Below are positions 1-5,692 of a stretch of DNA of 10,293 bases, piece after piece (within the stretch, counting starts at the first letter, position 1; the number at the start of each line of letters is the position of its first letter). Both the position numbers and the translations under genes were made by a program. The stretch is taken from positions 1-10,293 of the forward strand of contig CAMBWG010000051.1 in assembly GCA_945871415.1 (NCBI GenBank). The letters are read 5' to 3'. This DNA is from an uncultured Desulfovibrio sp. GTDB taxonomy: Bacteria > Desulfobacterota > Desulfovibrionia > Desulfovibrionales > Desulfovibrionaceae. The notes below the pieces were generated by a model. The model searched no databases, was not told where the DNA came from, and saw only the letters and a program-made list of their open reading frames with translations.

Positions 1-15
1 CCCCCCCCCCCCCCC
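1..15. repeat. Homopolymeric C15 tract at window edge
   Basis: The window opens with 15 consecutive C residues directly before a GC-rich repeat. Tracts of this kind can slip during replication or sequencing, and the window edge may hide a longer run. It is not inside any gene I can see. It lies 163 bp before the first start codon, so an effect on expression is possible but unsupported. Confidence 0.6.
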
Positions 16-66
16 GCGCCGGGCAGGCGACCCGCCGCCCATGCCGGGCGGCAGCGCCGGGCTGCC
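16..66. repeat. GC-rich intergenic repeat A, copy 1
   Basis: This is the core of a dispersed palindromic GC-rich repeat starting GCGCCGGGCAGGCGACC. Two further copies lie near 1339 and 5947 in the same orientation. This copy lacks the left half found in the other two (a GGGGTGC segment and a CCCCTCTCACCCCATG segment) and has the C15 tract in its place. It can form strong GC stems. No coding potential is seen in 1-177. Confidence 0.8.
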
Positions 67-126
67 GCGCGCTCCGACATCCCCGGCAGTTGCCGGAAGC
101 CCCGCGGAAATGCTAGTCATGCCTGA

Positions 127-160
127 AGCGTTTTTTGCCTGTTTTCAAAGGCAAAACGCT
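127..160. other. Imperfect hairpin upstream of first paralog
   Basis: The left arm (127-140, AGCGTTTTTTGCCT) pairs with the right arm (149-160, AGGCAAAACGCT) around an 8-nt loop, with a 2-nt bulge. It ends 17 bp before the ATG at 178 and just before the GGAG ribosome binding site. The right edge carries AAAACGCTCT, a motif that recurs at other intergenic hairpins in the window. It may be a terminator for an upstream gene or part of a dispersed element. Confidence 0.55.
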
Positions 161-177
161 CTCTACGGAGCGCACCC

Positions 178-1287
178 ATGACAGGCACTGAAGACTGGAA
201 GTCCAGACCGCTGATCTGGCTGGAGCGACGCCCGCTGCGCCGTCGGCACATGCAGGATGAAGTCAGCCGCCAGTATCTCCGCAAAGGAGATGACGTCTAT
301 CTTTTCCGCTACCATATGAGCAAGGAGAAGGCCGTCAGAGCGGACGTATTTGATGCGGACCCGGCGCTTGCCGCCAATAAAGCAAAATATGTGCATGACG
401 CGTATGATATACGGGACTACAGCTTCATAACCTTTCAGATACGCGCCATACGGGATGTTCTGACCACGGCCACGCCGGAAACTCTCGATATCCCGACCCT
501 GCTGCACACGGCGGCCACCACGCGGGGCGGCGAACTCCCCTACAAAATAGCCATGTACCGGGGGGAGCGGAAAACGCTGCTGTACGAAAAAAAATACAGG
601 GTTCACGGGGACAAAAATCTGGAAGTCCTCTACCTGCTCTATATTCTGAAAAAATGCGGTTATATGGACGCCATATTCCGCGCCCTTCCGGAACTGCCGG
701 AAGACTTTCCCCTGCTGCTCATGTGCTTTGCCGACAGCGCCATTCGTCAACGGGTGGAAGCGTATATGGGCATCCCCGGCCTTGCCGCCATGTACAATCT
801 GGCCTTTGCTCCGCGCCATCTGAACGTTAAGGATCAACTGAAACTGGTGGAATTCGGACGCAACAATCCCCGTTTTCAGAAATTACTGGGCATTTCTCTG
901 TACCGTTACGGCTATCATATCTACTGCCCGTACTTCTATGTGCTGAATACGCAAATACAGGAACTGCATCATTTCCGTGCCGCCTTCTGTTCGGACGTGC
1001 TTCTTTTTCTGCTTTCCGCCCCGGAGACGCTGCCCCAGCTCCGGCAGCTGCTGGACTACGGGGCCGAGGCCTATCTGGACGGCTCCAGCATGGCATATAT
1101 CGCCTTTCCCACCAGCTCGCCCTTTTTCACCCGCAACATCATGGGCTATCTTGCTCTGAACAACGATGCGCGCCTTGCGGACTGGCAGCATCAGGAACTG
1201 ACGGTGAAAACGTGGTTTGCGAAGGAGCATGAAGTCATCAGGACGGCGGACCTCATCGCGGCGCTGCAGGAGCGGCCCCAATCGTAA
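178..1287 (+). CDS. Protein of unknown function, N-terminally short paralog of the next gene
   Basis: A 369-residue protein of a family I do not recognise. ATG 178 is preceded by GGAG at 167-170 with 7-nt spacing, which supports this start. From about residue 7 it aligns along its length with residues 121 onward of the following gene. Shared blocks include PLIWLER near the start, LRKGDD, DIPxLLxTAAT, LYLLYILKKCGYMDAIFRAL, and a SLYRYGYH block near residue 240. It lacks the roughly 118-residue N-terminal region of its neighbour, and upstream DNA holds only repeats, so it may be a 5'-truncated copy that gained a new start. Residues 150-194 are encoded by DNA identical to the neighbour. No signal peptide or clear membrane segment is seen, so it is probably cytoplasmic and mostly helical. 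A role as a T6SS immunity or accessory protein is suggested only by vgrG downstream in the window. Confidence 0.85.
   Translation: MTGTEDWKSRPLIWLERRPLRRRHMQDEVSRQYLRKGDDVYLFRYHMSKEKAVRADVFDADPALAANKAKYVHDAYDIRDYSFITFQIRAIRDVLTTATPETLDIPTLLHTAATTRGGELPYKIAMYRGERKTLLYEKKYRVHGDKNLEVLYLLYILKKCGYMDAIFRALPELPEDFPLLLMCFADSAIRQRVEAYMGIPGLAAMYNLAFAPRHLNVKDQLKLVEFGRNNPRFQKLLGISLYRYGYHIYCPYFYVLNTQIQELHHFRAAFCSDVLLFLLSAPETLPQLRQLLDYGAEAYLDGSSMAYIAFPTSSPFFTRNIMGYLALNNDARLADWQHQELTVKTWFAKEHEVIRTADLIAALQERPQS
626..760 (+). repeat. 135-bp perfect repeat, copy 1 (inside first paralog)
   Basis: Positions 626-760 are identical base for base to 2257-2391 by direct comparison (constant offset 1631). The flanking coding DNA of the two paralogs is clearly diverged. 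This is the signature of recent gene conversion, or of a selected recombination tract. Confidence 0.93.
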
Positions 1288-1301
1288 ATTGCCGGGGAAA
1301 A

Positions 1302-1384
1302 GGGGTGCGGGAGGGCTTCCCCTCTCACCCCATGTCCCGCGCCGGGCAGGCGACCTGCCGCCCGCGCCGGGCGGCAGCCGCAAG
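1302..1384. repeat. GC-rich intergenic repeat A, copy 2
   Basis: Fills the gap between the two paralogs. It matches 5911-5991 through a G-rich left part, a CCCCTCTCACCCCATG segment and the core GCGCCGGGCAGGCGACC. The core also occurs at 16. It begins 14 bp after the first paralog's stop, so it may also serve as a transcription terminator or mRNA 3' structure. Confidence 0.85.
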
Positions 1385-1401
1385 ATAAGAAAGAGCAAAA
1401 A

Positions 1402-1452
1402 TAGAGCATTTTCAGTTTGAAATGCAAAGCGTTTCAAAATAAAAATGCTCTA
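1402..1452. other. Nested hairpin abutting the start codon of the second paralog
   Basis: An outer 11-bp perfect stem pairs 1402-1412 (TAGAGCATTTT) with 1442-1452. An inner stem pairs 1416-1422 (TTTGAAA) with 1432-1438 (TTTCAAA). The outer right arm ends on the A of the ATG at 1452, and no Shine-Dalgarno sequence separates them. The arm carries AAAATGCTCT, the shared edge motif. The structure could limit translation of the downstream gene or be the residue of a mobile intergenic element. Confidence 0.6.
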
Positions 1453-2909
1453 TGAAAGACATTGACGAGCTGCTGCACAGAGACAAGGCTCTGGAAAGCA
1501 CATGGAATGCGTACCTGGAATTTCTGGAAGACCCCGCGCTGACGCCCGGGCAGGCGGAAGCCTTTATGGCCCGGCTGGAACAGGAGCCTGACGCCGAACT
1601 CGGGTACTGCACACGATACCTGCATGTGCGGACGGACTGGCTCTTTCGTCTCGATCGCCCGGAGGATGCGGCCGCCGCATGGATACAGGGCCGCATTTAC
1701 GGCGCGGGGAACAACGGCAATGACTGGGACCTGCTGAACTGGCTGGAGATTGACCCCGACATAAAGAATGCGGACAGGGAGTATGCACGGCGGCTGGCCG
1801 TGCCGCAGGACTGGGAGATGCCGCTGATCTGGCTGGAGCGCGGCCCGGTTCGCGGACGCAGAAAGGACGCCATCGACTCCGGCGTTCTCCGCAAGGGGGA
1901 CGACGCCATTCTTTTCCGCCTCTACTGGCTTTCGGAACGCAATCTGCGGGCCGCCAGACCGGAGCTGTTTGACGCGACCCCGGAACTTGTCGAAAACAGA
2001 CGCAAGTACGTGGAGGATGCCTACGAGCTGCGCGACTACCGCACGCTTCATGCCGCCTTTCATCACCCCTTCATCAATCACTTTCTGGCCACGGCCACGA
2101 TCACGCCGGAAAATCCTGATATTCCGGCCCTGCTGCGCACGGCGGCCACGGTGCGGGGCGGCGATTTCACCTACAAGCTCGCTCCGGCCGGCGGTTTTGA
2201 GAGCCCCATACTTTTTGCGGATGCGCGCAATGTAAACTGCTGCGCCAACGGGGAAATCCTCTACCTGCTCTATATTCTGAAAAAATGCGGTTATATGGAC
2301 GCCATATTCCGCGCCCTTCCGGAACTGCCGGAAGACTTTCCCCTGCTGCTCATGTGCTTTGCCGACAGCGCCATTCGTCAACGGGTGGAAGACTACATGG
2401 GTATTCCCGGCCTTGCCGCCATGTATGATCTGGCCTTTGCCCCGCGCCGCCTGAGCGTCCGGGATCAGATCAGACTGGTGACGTTCGGGCGCGACAATCC
2501 CCGCTTTCAGGAACTGCTGGGAACCTCCCTGTACCGCTACGGCTATCACCTCTATAATGAATACCGGCCCGCCCCGGACTGGTATGTTCAGGACTTTGCT
2601 CATTTTCGTTGCGCCTTTTGCGCGGACGTGCTTCTTTTTCTTGTTTCCGCTCCGGAAACGCTGTTCCAGCTCCGGCAGATGCTGGACTACGGACCGGGAA
2701 CATGCTTTGCGTCCGAAAGCGTCATTTCCCAGGGGTTCCGCAACAGCTTTGCCTACTTCTCCCGTACGCTTCTGGGCTATCTTGCCCTGAACAACGACAC
2801 GCGCCTGCCGGACTGGCTGCACCGCACGCTGGAAGACCCCCCGCACATCACAGAGCATAAACGCCTCAAGACGGCCGCTTTCGTGACGGCGCTGCAAAAA
2901 CTGGCTTAG
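1452..2909 (+). CDS. Protein of unknown function, full-length paralog
   Basis: A 485-residue soluble protein I cannot assign. Residues 1-118 form an N-terminal region missing from the preceding paralog. It is rich in charged helical sequence and contains RTDWLFRLDRPEDAAAAW around residues 60-77. Residues 121-485 match the preceding gene. ATG 1452 is the first start giving the full N-terminal region, but it has no clear ribosome binding site and sits at the edge of a hairpin, so translation may be weak or controlled. No signal peptide or membrane segment is visible. The 154-bp gap after the first paralog holds repeats, so the two may not be one operon. Tandem, unequal paralogs with a conversion tract are common for toxin-immunity and surface-recognition genes. 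That is only an analogy here, and no toxin gene is adjacent. Confidence 0.9.
   Translation: MKDIDELLHRDKALESTWNAYLEFLEDPALTPGQAEAFMARLEQEPDAELGYCTRYLHVRTDWLFRLDRPEDAAAAWIQGRIYGAGNNGNDWDLLNWLEIDPDIKNADREYARRLAVPQDWEMPLIWLERGPVRGRRKDAIDSGVLRKGDDAILFRLYWLSERNLRAARPELFDATPELVENRRKYVEDAYELRDYRTLHAAFHHPFINHFLATATITPENPDIPALLRTAATVRGGDFTYKLAPAGGFESPILFADARNVNCCANGEILYLLYILKKCGYMDAIFRALPELPEDFPLLLMCFADSAIRQRVEDYMGIPGLAAMYDLAFAPRRLSVRDQIRLVTFGRDNPRFQELLGTSLYRYGYHLYNEYRPAPDWYVQDFAHFRCAFCADVLLFLVSAPETLFQLRQMLDYGPGTCFASESVISQGFRNSFAYFSRTLLGYLALNNDTRLPDWLHRTLEDPPHITEHKRLKTAAFVTALQKLA
2257..2391 (+). repeat. 135-bp perfect repeat, copy 2 (inside second paralog)
   Basis: Identical to 626-760. It encodes residues about 269-313, including LYLLYILKKCG and PELPEDFPLLLMCFADS. 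Synonymous sites are also identical, unlike the flanks. Confidence 0.93.
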
Positions 2910-2912
2910 AAC

Positions 2913-3028
2913 GTTTCAAACCATACGGCCTGTCGTTTCGCGGAAAAAACGCGGTTTTCCGCTTAATTCTGGCCGGGCGGCGCTGTGCCGCCGCCTCGCG
3001 CTTCACCTTTTCAAAAGTGAAACGCTCT
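2913..3028. repeat. Intergenic repeat B, copy 1
   Basis: A roughly 115-bp non-coding element sharing long near-identical blocks with 5250-5366. Shared blocks include TTTCAAACCATACGGCCTGT, CGTTTCGCGG, GCTGTGCCGCCGCCTCGCG and a final hairpin with GTGAAACGCTC. It starts 4 bp after the second paralog's stop and ends 28 bp before the Fic-like gene. CGTTTCA at the left end is inverted as TGAAACG at the right end, so a small MITE-like element is possible. The terminal hairpin has short TTCAC/GTGAA arms. Confidence 0.85.
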
Positions 3029-3055
3029 AATACGTCTATTCATAAGGTGAATTTT

Positions 3056-4195
3056 ATGTCCGGACATATTACCCTTCCAACAAGAAAATCATCAAACATG
3101 TCTTTTCAGGACTTTGTTAAATCAACGCTTGAATACATGTTTAAGTATAATTTATTATGGAAAGACGAATTGAACAATTTACAAAACAAAGAGTATTGCA
3201 AAAGGACTTTTCACATTGACTATCCGCTGCTCGAACCTGACGAACAAAAGATAAGAGATAAATCAAATAATTGCAGATACTGGACAAGGCATAAGTTCAA
3301 CAATGAATTCTATGCCTGCAGCCAGTGGTGGCGTCAAAACTTCCATATATATGAACCTTTATTTGAAGAATGGATAAAAAAAATACTTAGGCATAATCGC
3401 GCGGGCAAAGGCTCTAAAGACGTAACGATAAAGTATCTGGACGGTATGTTCTGGTCCGAGAGACCTGACTTTGCAATTCCAGACATGAGGACAAGAAAGA
3501 ACGCTGTTTTCGCGTTCAGAAAAAATATTGCGTCCATCACCTGGAACTGTCTGTCTTCTTTTGAACATAACCCAGCGACGCTGCCCCAGACAGAAACAAT
3601 TTTGAAAGGACAGTCTGTCGGGGGAATATCAATCGACCAGCTTATGCAGGTGAAGAATTACGGAGACGGGTGCAAAAAGCTTGCAGACTTGATCCTGAAC
3701 GAAAAGTTTTCCCTGAACAAGGAAACAGCCTGCCTGCTGCATAGCTACGCGGGAAAGGAAGAAGCTCTTGAATGGGGCGTGTTCAGGCGTTCAGAGGTGG
3801 CTATCGGGGGCACCTCTTATTCCCCGCCCCATTTTTCGAAGTTGTCCAGTCTGACGGAACAGGGATTTTCCTTCATCATTGAAAATTACGCGCCTGCGGA
3901 AGCGGCGATCGCCGTCTTTCTTTTCATGGCCCGCAGCCAGCTCTTCTATGATGCCAACAAGCGCGCGGCATCGTTAATGATGAACGGAATCCTGATGAGC
4001 AACGGTCTTCATCCGATCACCGTACTGAACAGAGATTCGGAAGACTTTCATCACCGCTTGTCGCTTTTCTATAAGACGGGAGACGCTACGGACATGATGC
4101 GCTTTTTTGCGAAAACCGTTGAGACGCTCTTTCCAAACCCGCAAGATTTTGAACCGGCAGATCCAGCTCATTCGCCGGGACGCTGTCATCTCTGA
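3056..4195 (+). CDS. Fic-fold protein with degenerate catalytic motif
   Basis: ATG 3056 is chosen because AAGGTG lies 7 nt upstream. An in-frame GTG at 3017 would start inside repeat B. The product is 379 residues. Residues 1-155 are a region I do not recognise, with RYWT near 75 and YACSQWW at 86-92. Residues about 160-360 look like a class II-type Fic protein. SSFEHN at 167-172 sits where these proteins carry the inhibitory SxxxE(G/N) motif, followed by LPQTETILKG at 176-185. FRRSEVAIGGTSYSPP at 243-258 matches the conserved strand region before the core. The core motif is QLFYDANKR at 295-303, against HxFx(D/E)GN(G/K)R: the catalytic His is Gln295 and the first Gly is Ala300. Fic enzymes transfer AMP or related groups to target hydroxyls. 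Without the His this one may be inactive, or a clade with a different role. DNA at 3121-3300 is about 32% GC by my count, far below its neighbours, which suggests horizontal origin. Confidence 0.85.
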   Translation: MSGHITLPTRKSSNMSFQDFVKSTLEYMFKYNLLWKDELNNLQNKEYCKRTFHIDYPLLEPDEQKIRDKSNNCRYWTRHKFNNEFYACSQWWRQNFHIYEPLFEEWIKKILRHNRAGKGSKDVTIKYLDGMFWSERPDFAIPDMRTRKNAVFAFRKNIASITWNCLSSFEHNPATLPQTETILKGQSVGGISIDQLMQVKNYGDGCKKLADLILNEKFSLNKETACLLHSYAGKEEALEWGVFRRSEVAIGGTSYSPPHFSKLSSLTEQGFSFIIENYAPAEAAIAVFLFMARSQLFYDANKRAASLMMNGILMSNGLHPITVLNRDSEDFHHRLSLFYKTGDATDMMRFFAKTVETLFPNPQDFEPADPAHSPGRCHL

Positions 4196-4203
4196 TGCAT
4201 CTT

Positions 4204-4225
4204 TCTGACGATGCATCCCGTCAGA
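4204..4225 (+). terminator. Weak hairpin after the Fic-like gene
   Basis: TCTGACG (4204-4210) pairs with CGTCAGA (4219-4225) around an 8-nt loop, 8 bp after the stop codon. It is followed by a pyrimidine-rich but not T-rich stretch. It could be a weak terminator for the Fic-like gene. Confidence 0.35.
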
Positions 4226-4262
4226 ATTCTTCTCGTCTCCCCGCTCAAATTCAGAATGCAAA

Positions 4263-4305
4263 AGAGGACTGAAAATCAACCTTTCACGTTGATTTTCAGC
4301 CCTCT
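4263..4305 (-). terminator. Intrinsic terminator of the Sel1-repeat gene
   Basis: An 18-nt left arm (4263-4280) pairs with 4288-4305 with a single mismatch around a 7-nt loop. Read on the - strand the hairpin is followed by TTTTGCATT, so it best fits termination of the Sel1-repeat gene ending at 4334. The long stem could also stop convergent transcription from the Fic-like gene. Confidence 0.75.
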
Positions 4306-4333
4306 CTGTGTATCTGAGGAACGCTCCTGCGCC

Positions 4334-4804
4334 TCAGCGATTCAACCGCATATAGCCCTCACAGGCAACGCGATCCCCCTTATCGCACGCTCTGCGATAC
4401 AGCTCCTTCGCTTTGGCGGGATCATAGGACACGCCCCTGGCGTATTCGTAGAGAATACCGAGAGAGCACATGGCGTCGGCGTTTCCCTGAGCGGCGGCTT
4501 TTTCCCACCACTGACGGGCGGTTACGAAATCCTGCGGGACGCCTTTCCTGAAGGCATATATCTTGCCGAGGTTGAATTGAGCTTCGGGAAGCCCCTGCGC
4601 GGCGGCTTTTTCATAGAATTCCCTGGCTTTCTTATAATCTTTTTCCACGCCCGTGCCGCGATCGTACATACGCCCAAGTTCATTCTGCGCAACGGCGTCT
4701 CCCTGCTCCGCCCCGCGTTGCGTATCTTCAAAGGAAGCGGCAAACGCGAGGGAGAAACAACAACCGTACAGCATGATGACCAGTAAGGAACATAGTCTTT
4801 TCAT
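4334..4804 (-). CDS. Secreted Sel1-like repeat protein
   Basis: A 156-residue protein with an N-terminal signal peptide: MKR, then a hydrophobic stretch to about residue 20, with a likely cleavage after AFA at 20-22. Cys15 and Cys16 lie in LYGCC, which is not a good lipobox, so a lipoprotein is less likely. Three Sel1-like repeats of 36 residues cover about 36-71, 72-107 and 108-143, each with a LG.xY block and a YEKAAAQG-type end, plus a partial fourth. Cys140 and Cys148 in the last units recall disulphide-paired Sel1 proteins of the Hcp type. Sel1 repeats form alpha-alpha superhelices that bind partner proteins, here expected in the periplasm. AAGGA lies about 10 nt before the ATG. Periplasmic Sel1 proteins sometimes serve as T6SS immunity proteins. 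That role is possible here, but no paired effector is adjacent. Confidence 0.92.
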   Translation of the reverse strand: MKRLCSLLVIMLYGCCFSLAFAASFEDTQRGAEQGDAVAQNELGRMYDRGTGVEKDYKKAREFYEKAAAQGLPEAQFNLGKIYAFRKGVPQDFVTARQWWEKAAAQGNADAMCSLGILYEYARGVSYDPAKAKELYRRACDKGDRVACEGYMRLNR

Positions 4805-4881
4805 AGCAATTCATTCCTTTTCAAGGCGTTATATTCCCGCCGGGGACATGCCCTGCGCTGTTGACTGAAAAATTTTTTCAG

Positions 4882-4904
4882 CATCCCACGGGCGTGGGGA
4901 AGAC
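4882..4904 (+). CRISPR. Orphan CRISPR-like repeat
   Basis: CATCCCACGGGCGTGGGGAA followed by GAC matches the palindromic core and 3' end of the repeats at 5546-5692 (CCCACGTGCGTGGGGAAGAC), with one core difference (G for T). It stands alone 16 bp past the stop of the Mrr remnant. It is likely a stray relic of a type I-E-like array. Confidence 0.6.
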
Positions 4905-4919
4905 AAAAAAGCAAAAGCG

Positions 4920-5117
4920 TTACTCCGCATCATTAAAGAAATCGGAATCTATACGCTTTATTTCATACTGAGCAACAGAGCTGACGCCGAGATTATGATC
5001 AATCATGAGTTCCGCCAGAGTCTGCCCGTCAACAAGAACAATCTTTGTCGTATGCTGCTTGCGCGCATATTTTCTGGCATCTTCTGAAAATCGTGAGAAA
5101 AAAGTTTTCTGAGCTCT
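4920..5117 (-). pseudogene. mrr: C-terminal remnant of an Mrr-type restriction endonuclease
   Basis: The - strand reads 65 codons from 5117 to a TAA at 4920-4922, with no start codon and a TGA directly upstream. The peptide contains SRFSEDARKYARK, KIVLVDGQTLAELMIDHNLG, and ends YEIKRIDSDFFNDAE. This matches the conserved C-terminal part of Mrr proteins (typically an S-x-FS-xDA block, then LIDG-xxLAxLMI-xHNVGV, then a YExKRID-D-FF end). Mrr cuts modified DNA. The winged-helix N-terminus and the catalytic D...ExK/QxK motif are missing, and the residues around RAQKTFFS appear shortened compared with the usual KGVFITTS. It is therefore a dead fragment of an old defence gene. It overlaps a small ORF in another frame, and the protein-level match supports this frame as the ancestral one. 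Confidence 0.85.
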
Positions 5118-5221
5118 TCATGGAGACCTTTCAGCAGCCTGACAAACCGACTCTGATAATACACAACCCACAGAACGCCGGCGGCCATACCCAGAACCAG
5201 AAAAACAGAGAAAGTATCCAT
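5003..5221 (-). CDS. Small putative membrane ORF overlapping the Mrr remnant (doubtful)
   Basis: A 72-residue ORF. Residues 4-22 (FSVFLVLGMAAGVLWVVYY) form a plausible membrane helix, followed by basic, coil-prone QSRFVRLLKGLHEELRKLF. From about residue 35 it runs out of frame through DNA that encodes the Mrr C-terminus, so its second half is probably not evolved protein. It may be the 5' end of another gene fused by deletion to the Mrr fragment. No good ribosome binding site precedes ATG 5221, and repeat B copy 2 lies immediately upstream. Expression is uncertain. Confidence 0.35.
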   Translation of the reverse strand: MDTFSVFLVLGMAAGVLWVVYYQSRFVRLLKGLHEELRKLFSHDFQKMPENMRASSIRQRLFLLTGRLWRNS

Positions 5222-5232
5222 AAAGTATTTTT

Positions 5233-5366
5233 AGTTTGAAATGCTTCGCATTTCAAACCATACGGCCTGTCGTTTCGCGGAAAAAGCGCGGTTTTTCCGC
5301 TCACTCTGGGCCGGACGGGCTGTGCCGCCGCCTCGCGTTTCACCTTTTTCAAAGGTGAAACGCTCG
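5233..5366. repeat. Intergenic repeat B, copy 2
   Basis: Near-copy of 2913-3028 with an extra left hairpin: GTTTGAAATGC (5234-5244) pairs with GCATTTCAAAC around a 3-nt loop. Its right end is GTTTCACC...GGTGAAACGCTC, a cleaner hairpin than in copy 1. Together with the downstream stretch 5367-5480 it holds no gene I can support. Confidence 0.85.
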
Positions 5367-5483
5367 AACGCGCTTTATTCGGGAGGATGACGCGATACGG
5401 CAACGCCGACACCCTCCCCCGCGCCCCCCTCCCCCGAAGGTAACAACGCGAAAAAACAGAAATGCCCCGACGCCGGAAACAAC

Positions 5484-5518
5484 AAAGGCCGCCCCTCAAC
5501 ATCGAGGAACGGCCTTTT
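5484..5518 (+). terminator. Rho-independent terminator-like hairpin without a clear gene
   Basis: AAAGGCCG (5484-5491) pairs with CGGCCTTT, with an inner CCTC/GAGG stem, and is followed by TTTTT on the + strand. No + strand gene lies directly upstream (5222-5483 is repeat and GC-rich DNA), so it may have belonged to a lost gene. It may also act on the - strand. Confidence 0.6.
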
Positions 5519-5545
5519 TCGCGCGCCTTGAAACGGCGAGCCACT

Positions 5546-5692
5546 TCACCCCACAGGCGTGAGGAAGACCAGCGTCAGCTTTTTGAGGCATGGGACAAGA
5601 TGGAAACACCCCCACGTGCGCGGAGAAGACCTGCCGAAGCGCATTGCCGACATGCCGGTGCTGGAAACACCCCCACGTGCGTGGGGAAGACC
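5546..5692 (+). CRISPR. Eroded type I-E-like CRISPR array, three repeats
   Basis: Three repeat-like units end at 5570, 5631 and 5692, exactly 61 bp apart. That is the 29+32 bp period of type I-E arrays. Units 2 and 3 share 32 positions (5601-5632 and 5662-5693) with two differences. They carry a palindromic core CCCCCACGTGCG(T/C)GG and the 3' end GAAGACC, like the GGGGATAAACC end of I-E repeats. Unit 1 (CCCCACAGGCGTGAGGAAGA then CC) is more diverged, as is usual for old ends. The two intervals have unrelated spacer-like sequence. No cas gene is in the window, so the array is probably inert. Confidence 0.75.

Noticed and set aside
1434..2897. A 487-codon open frame on the - strand
   Set aside because: It is antisense to the second paralog, which has a homologous gene next door in the same sense. 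The antisense protein is low-complexity in character with no recognisable family, as expected from GC-rich codon bias.
3017..3055. GTG at 3017 as the start of the Fic-like gene
   Set aside because: It lies in the terminal hairpin of repeat B without a ribosome binding site. ATG 3056 has AAGGTG at proper spacing.
4211..4786. A 191-codon + strand open frame
   Set aside because: It is antisense to the Sel1-repeat gene, which has a signal peptide, repeats, ribosome binding site and terminator.
4864..4882. CTGAAAAA/TTTTTTCAG palindrome as a terminator
   Set aside because: The arms leave almost no loop and consist of weak A/T pairs, so it cannot form a stable intrinsic terminator.
5388..5444. An 18-codon ORF (ATG after GGGAGG) that might be a leader peptide before the 5484 terminator
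   Set aside because: The Shine-Dalgarno-like sequence touches the ATG with no spacer, the peptide is Pro/Arg-rich without attenuation-type codon runs, and no structural gene follows.
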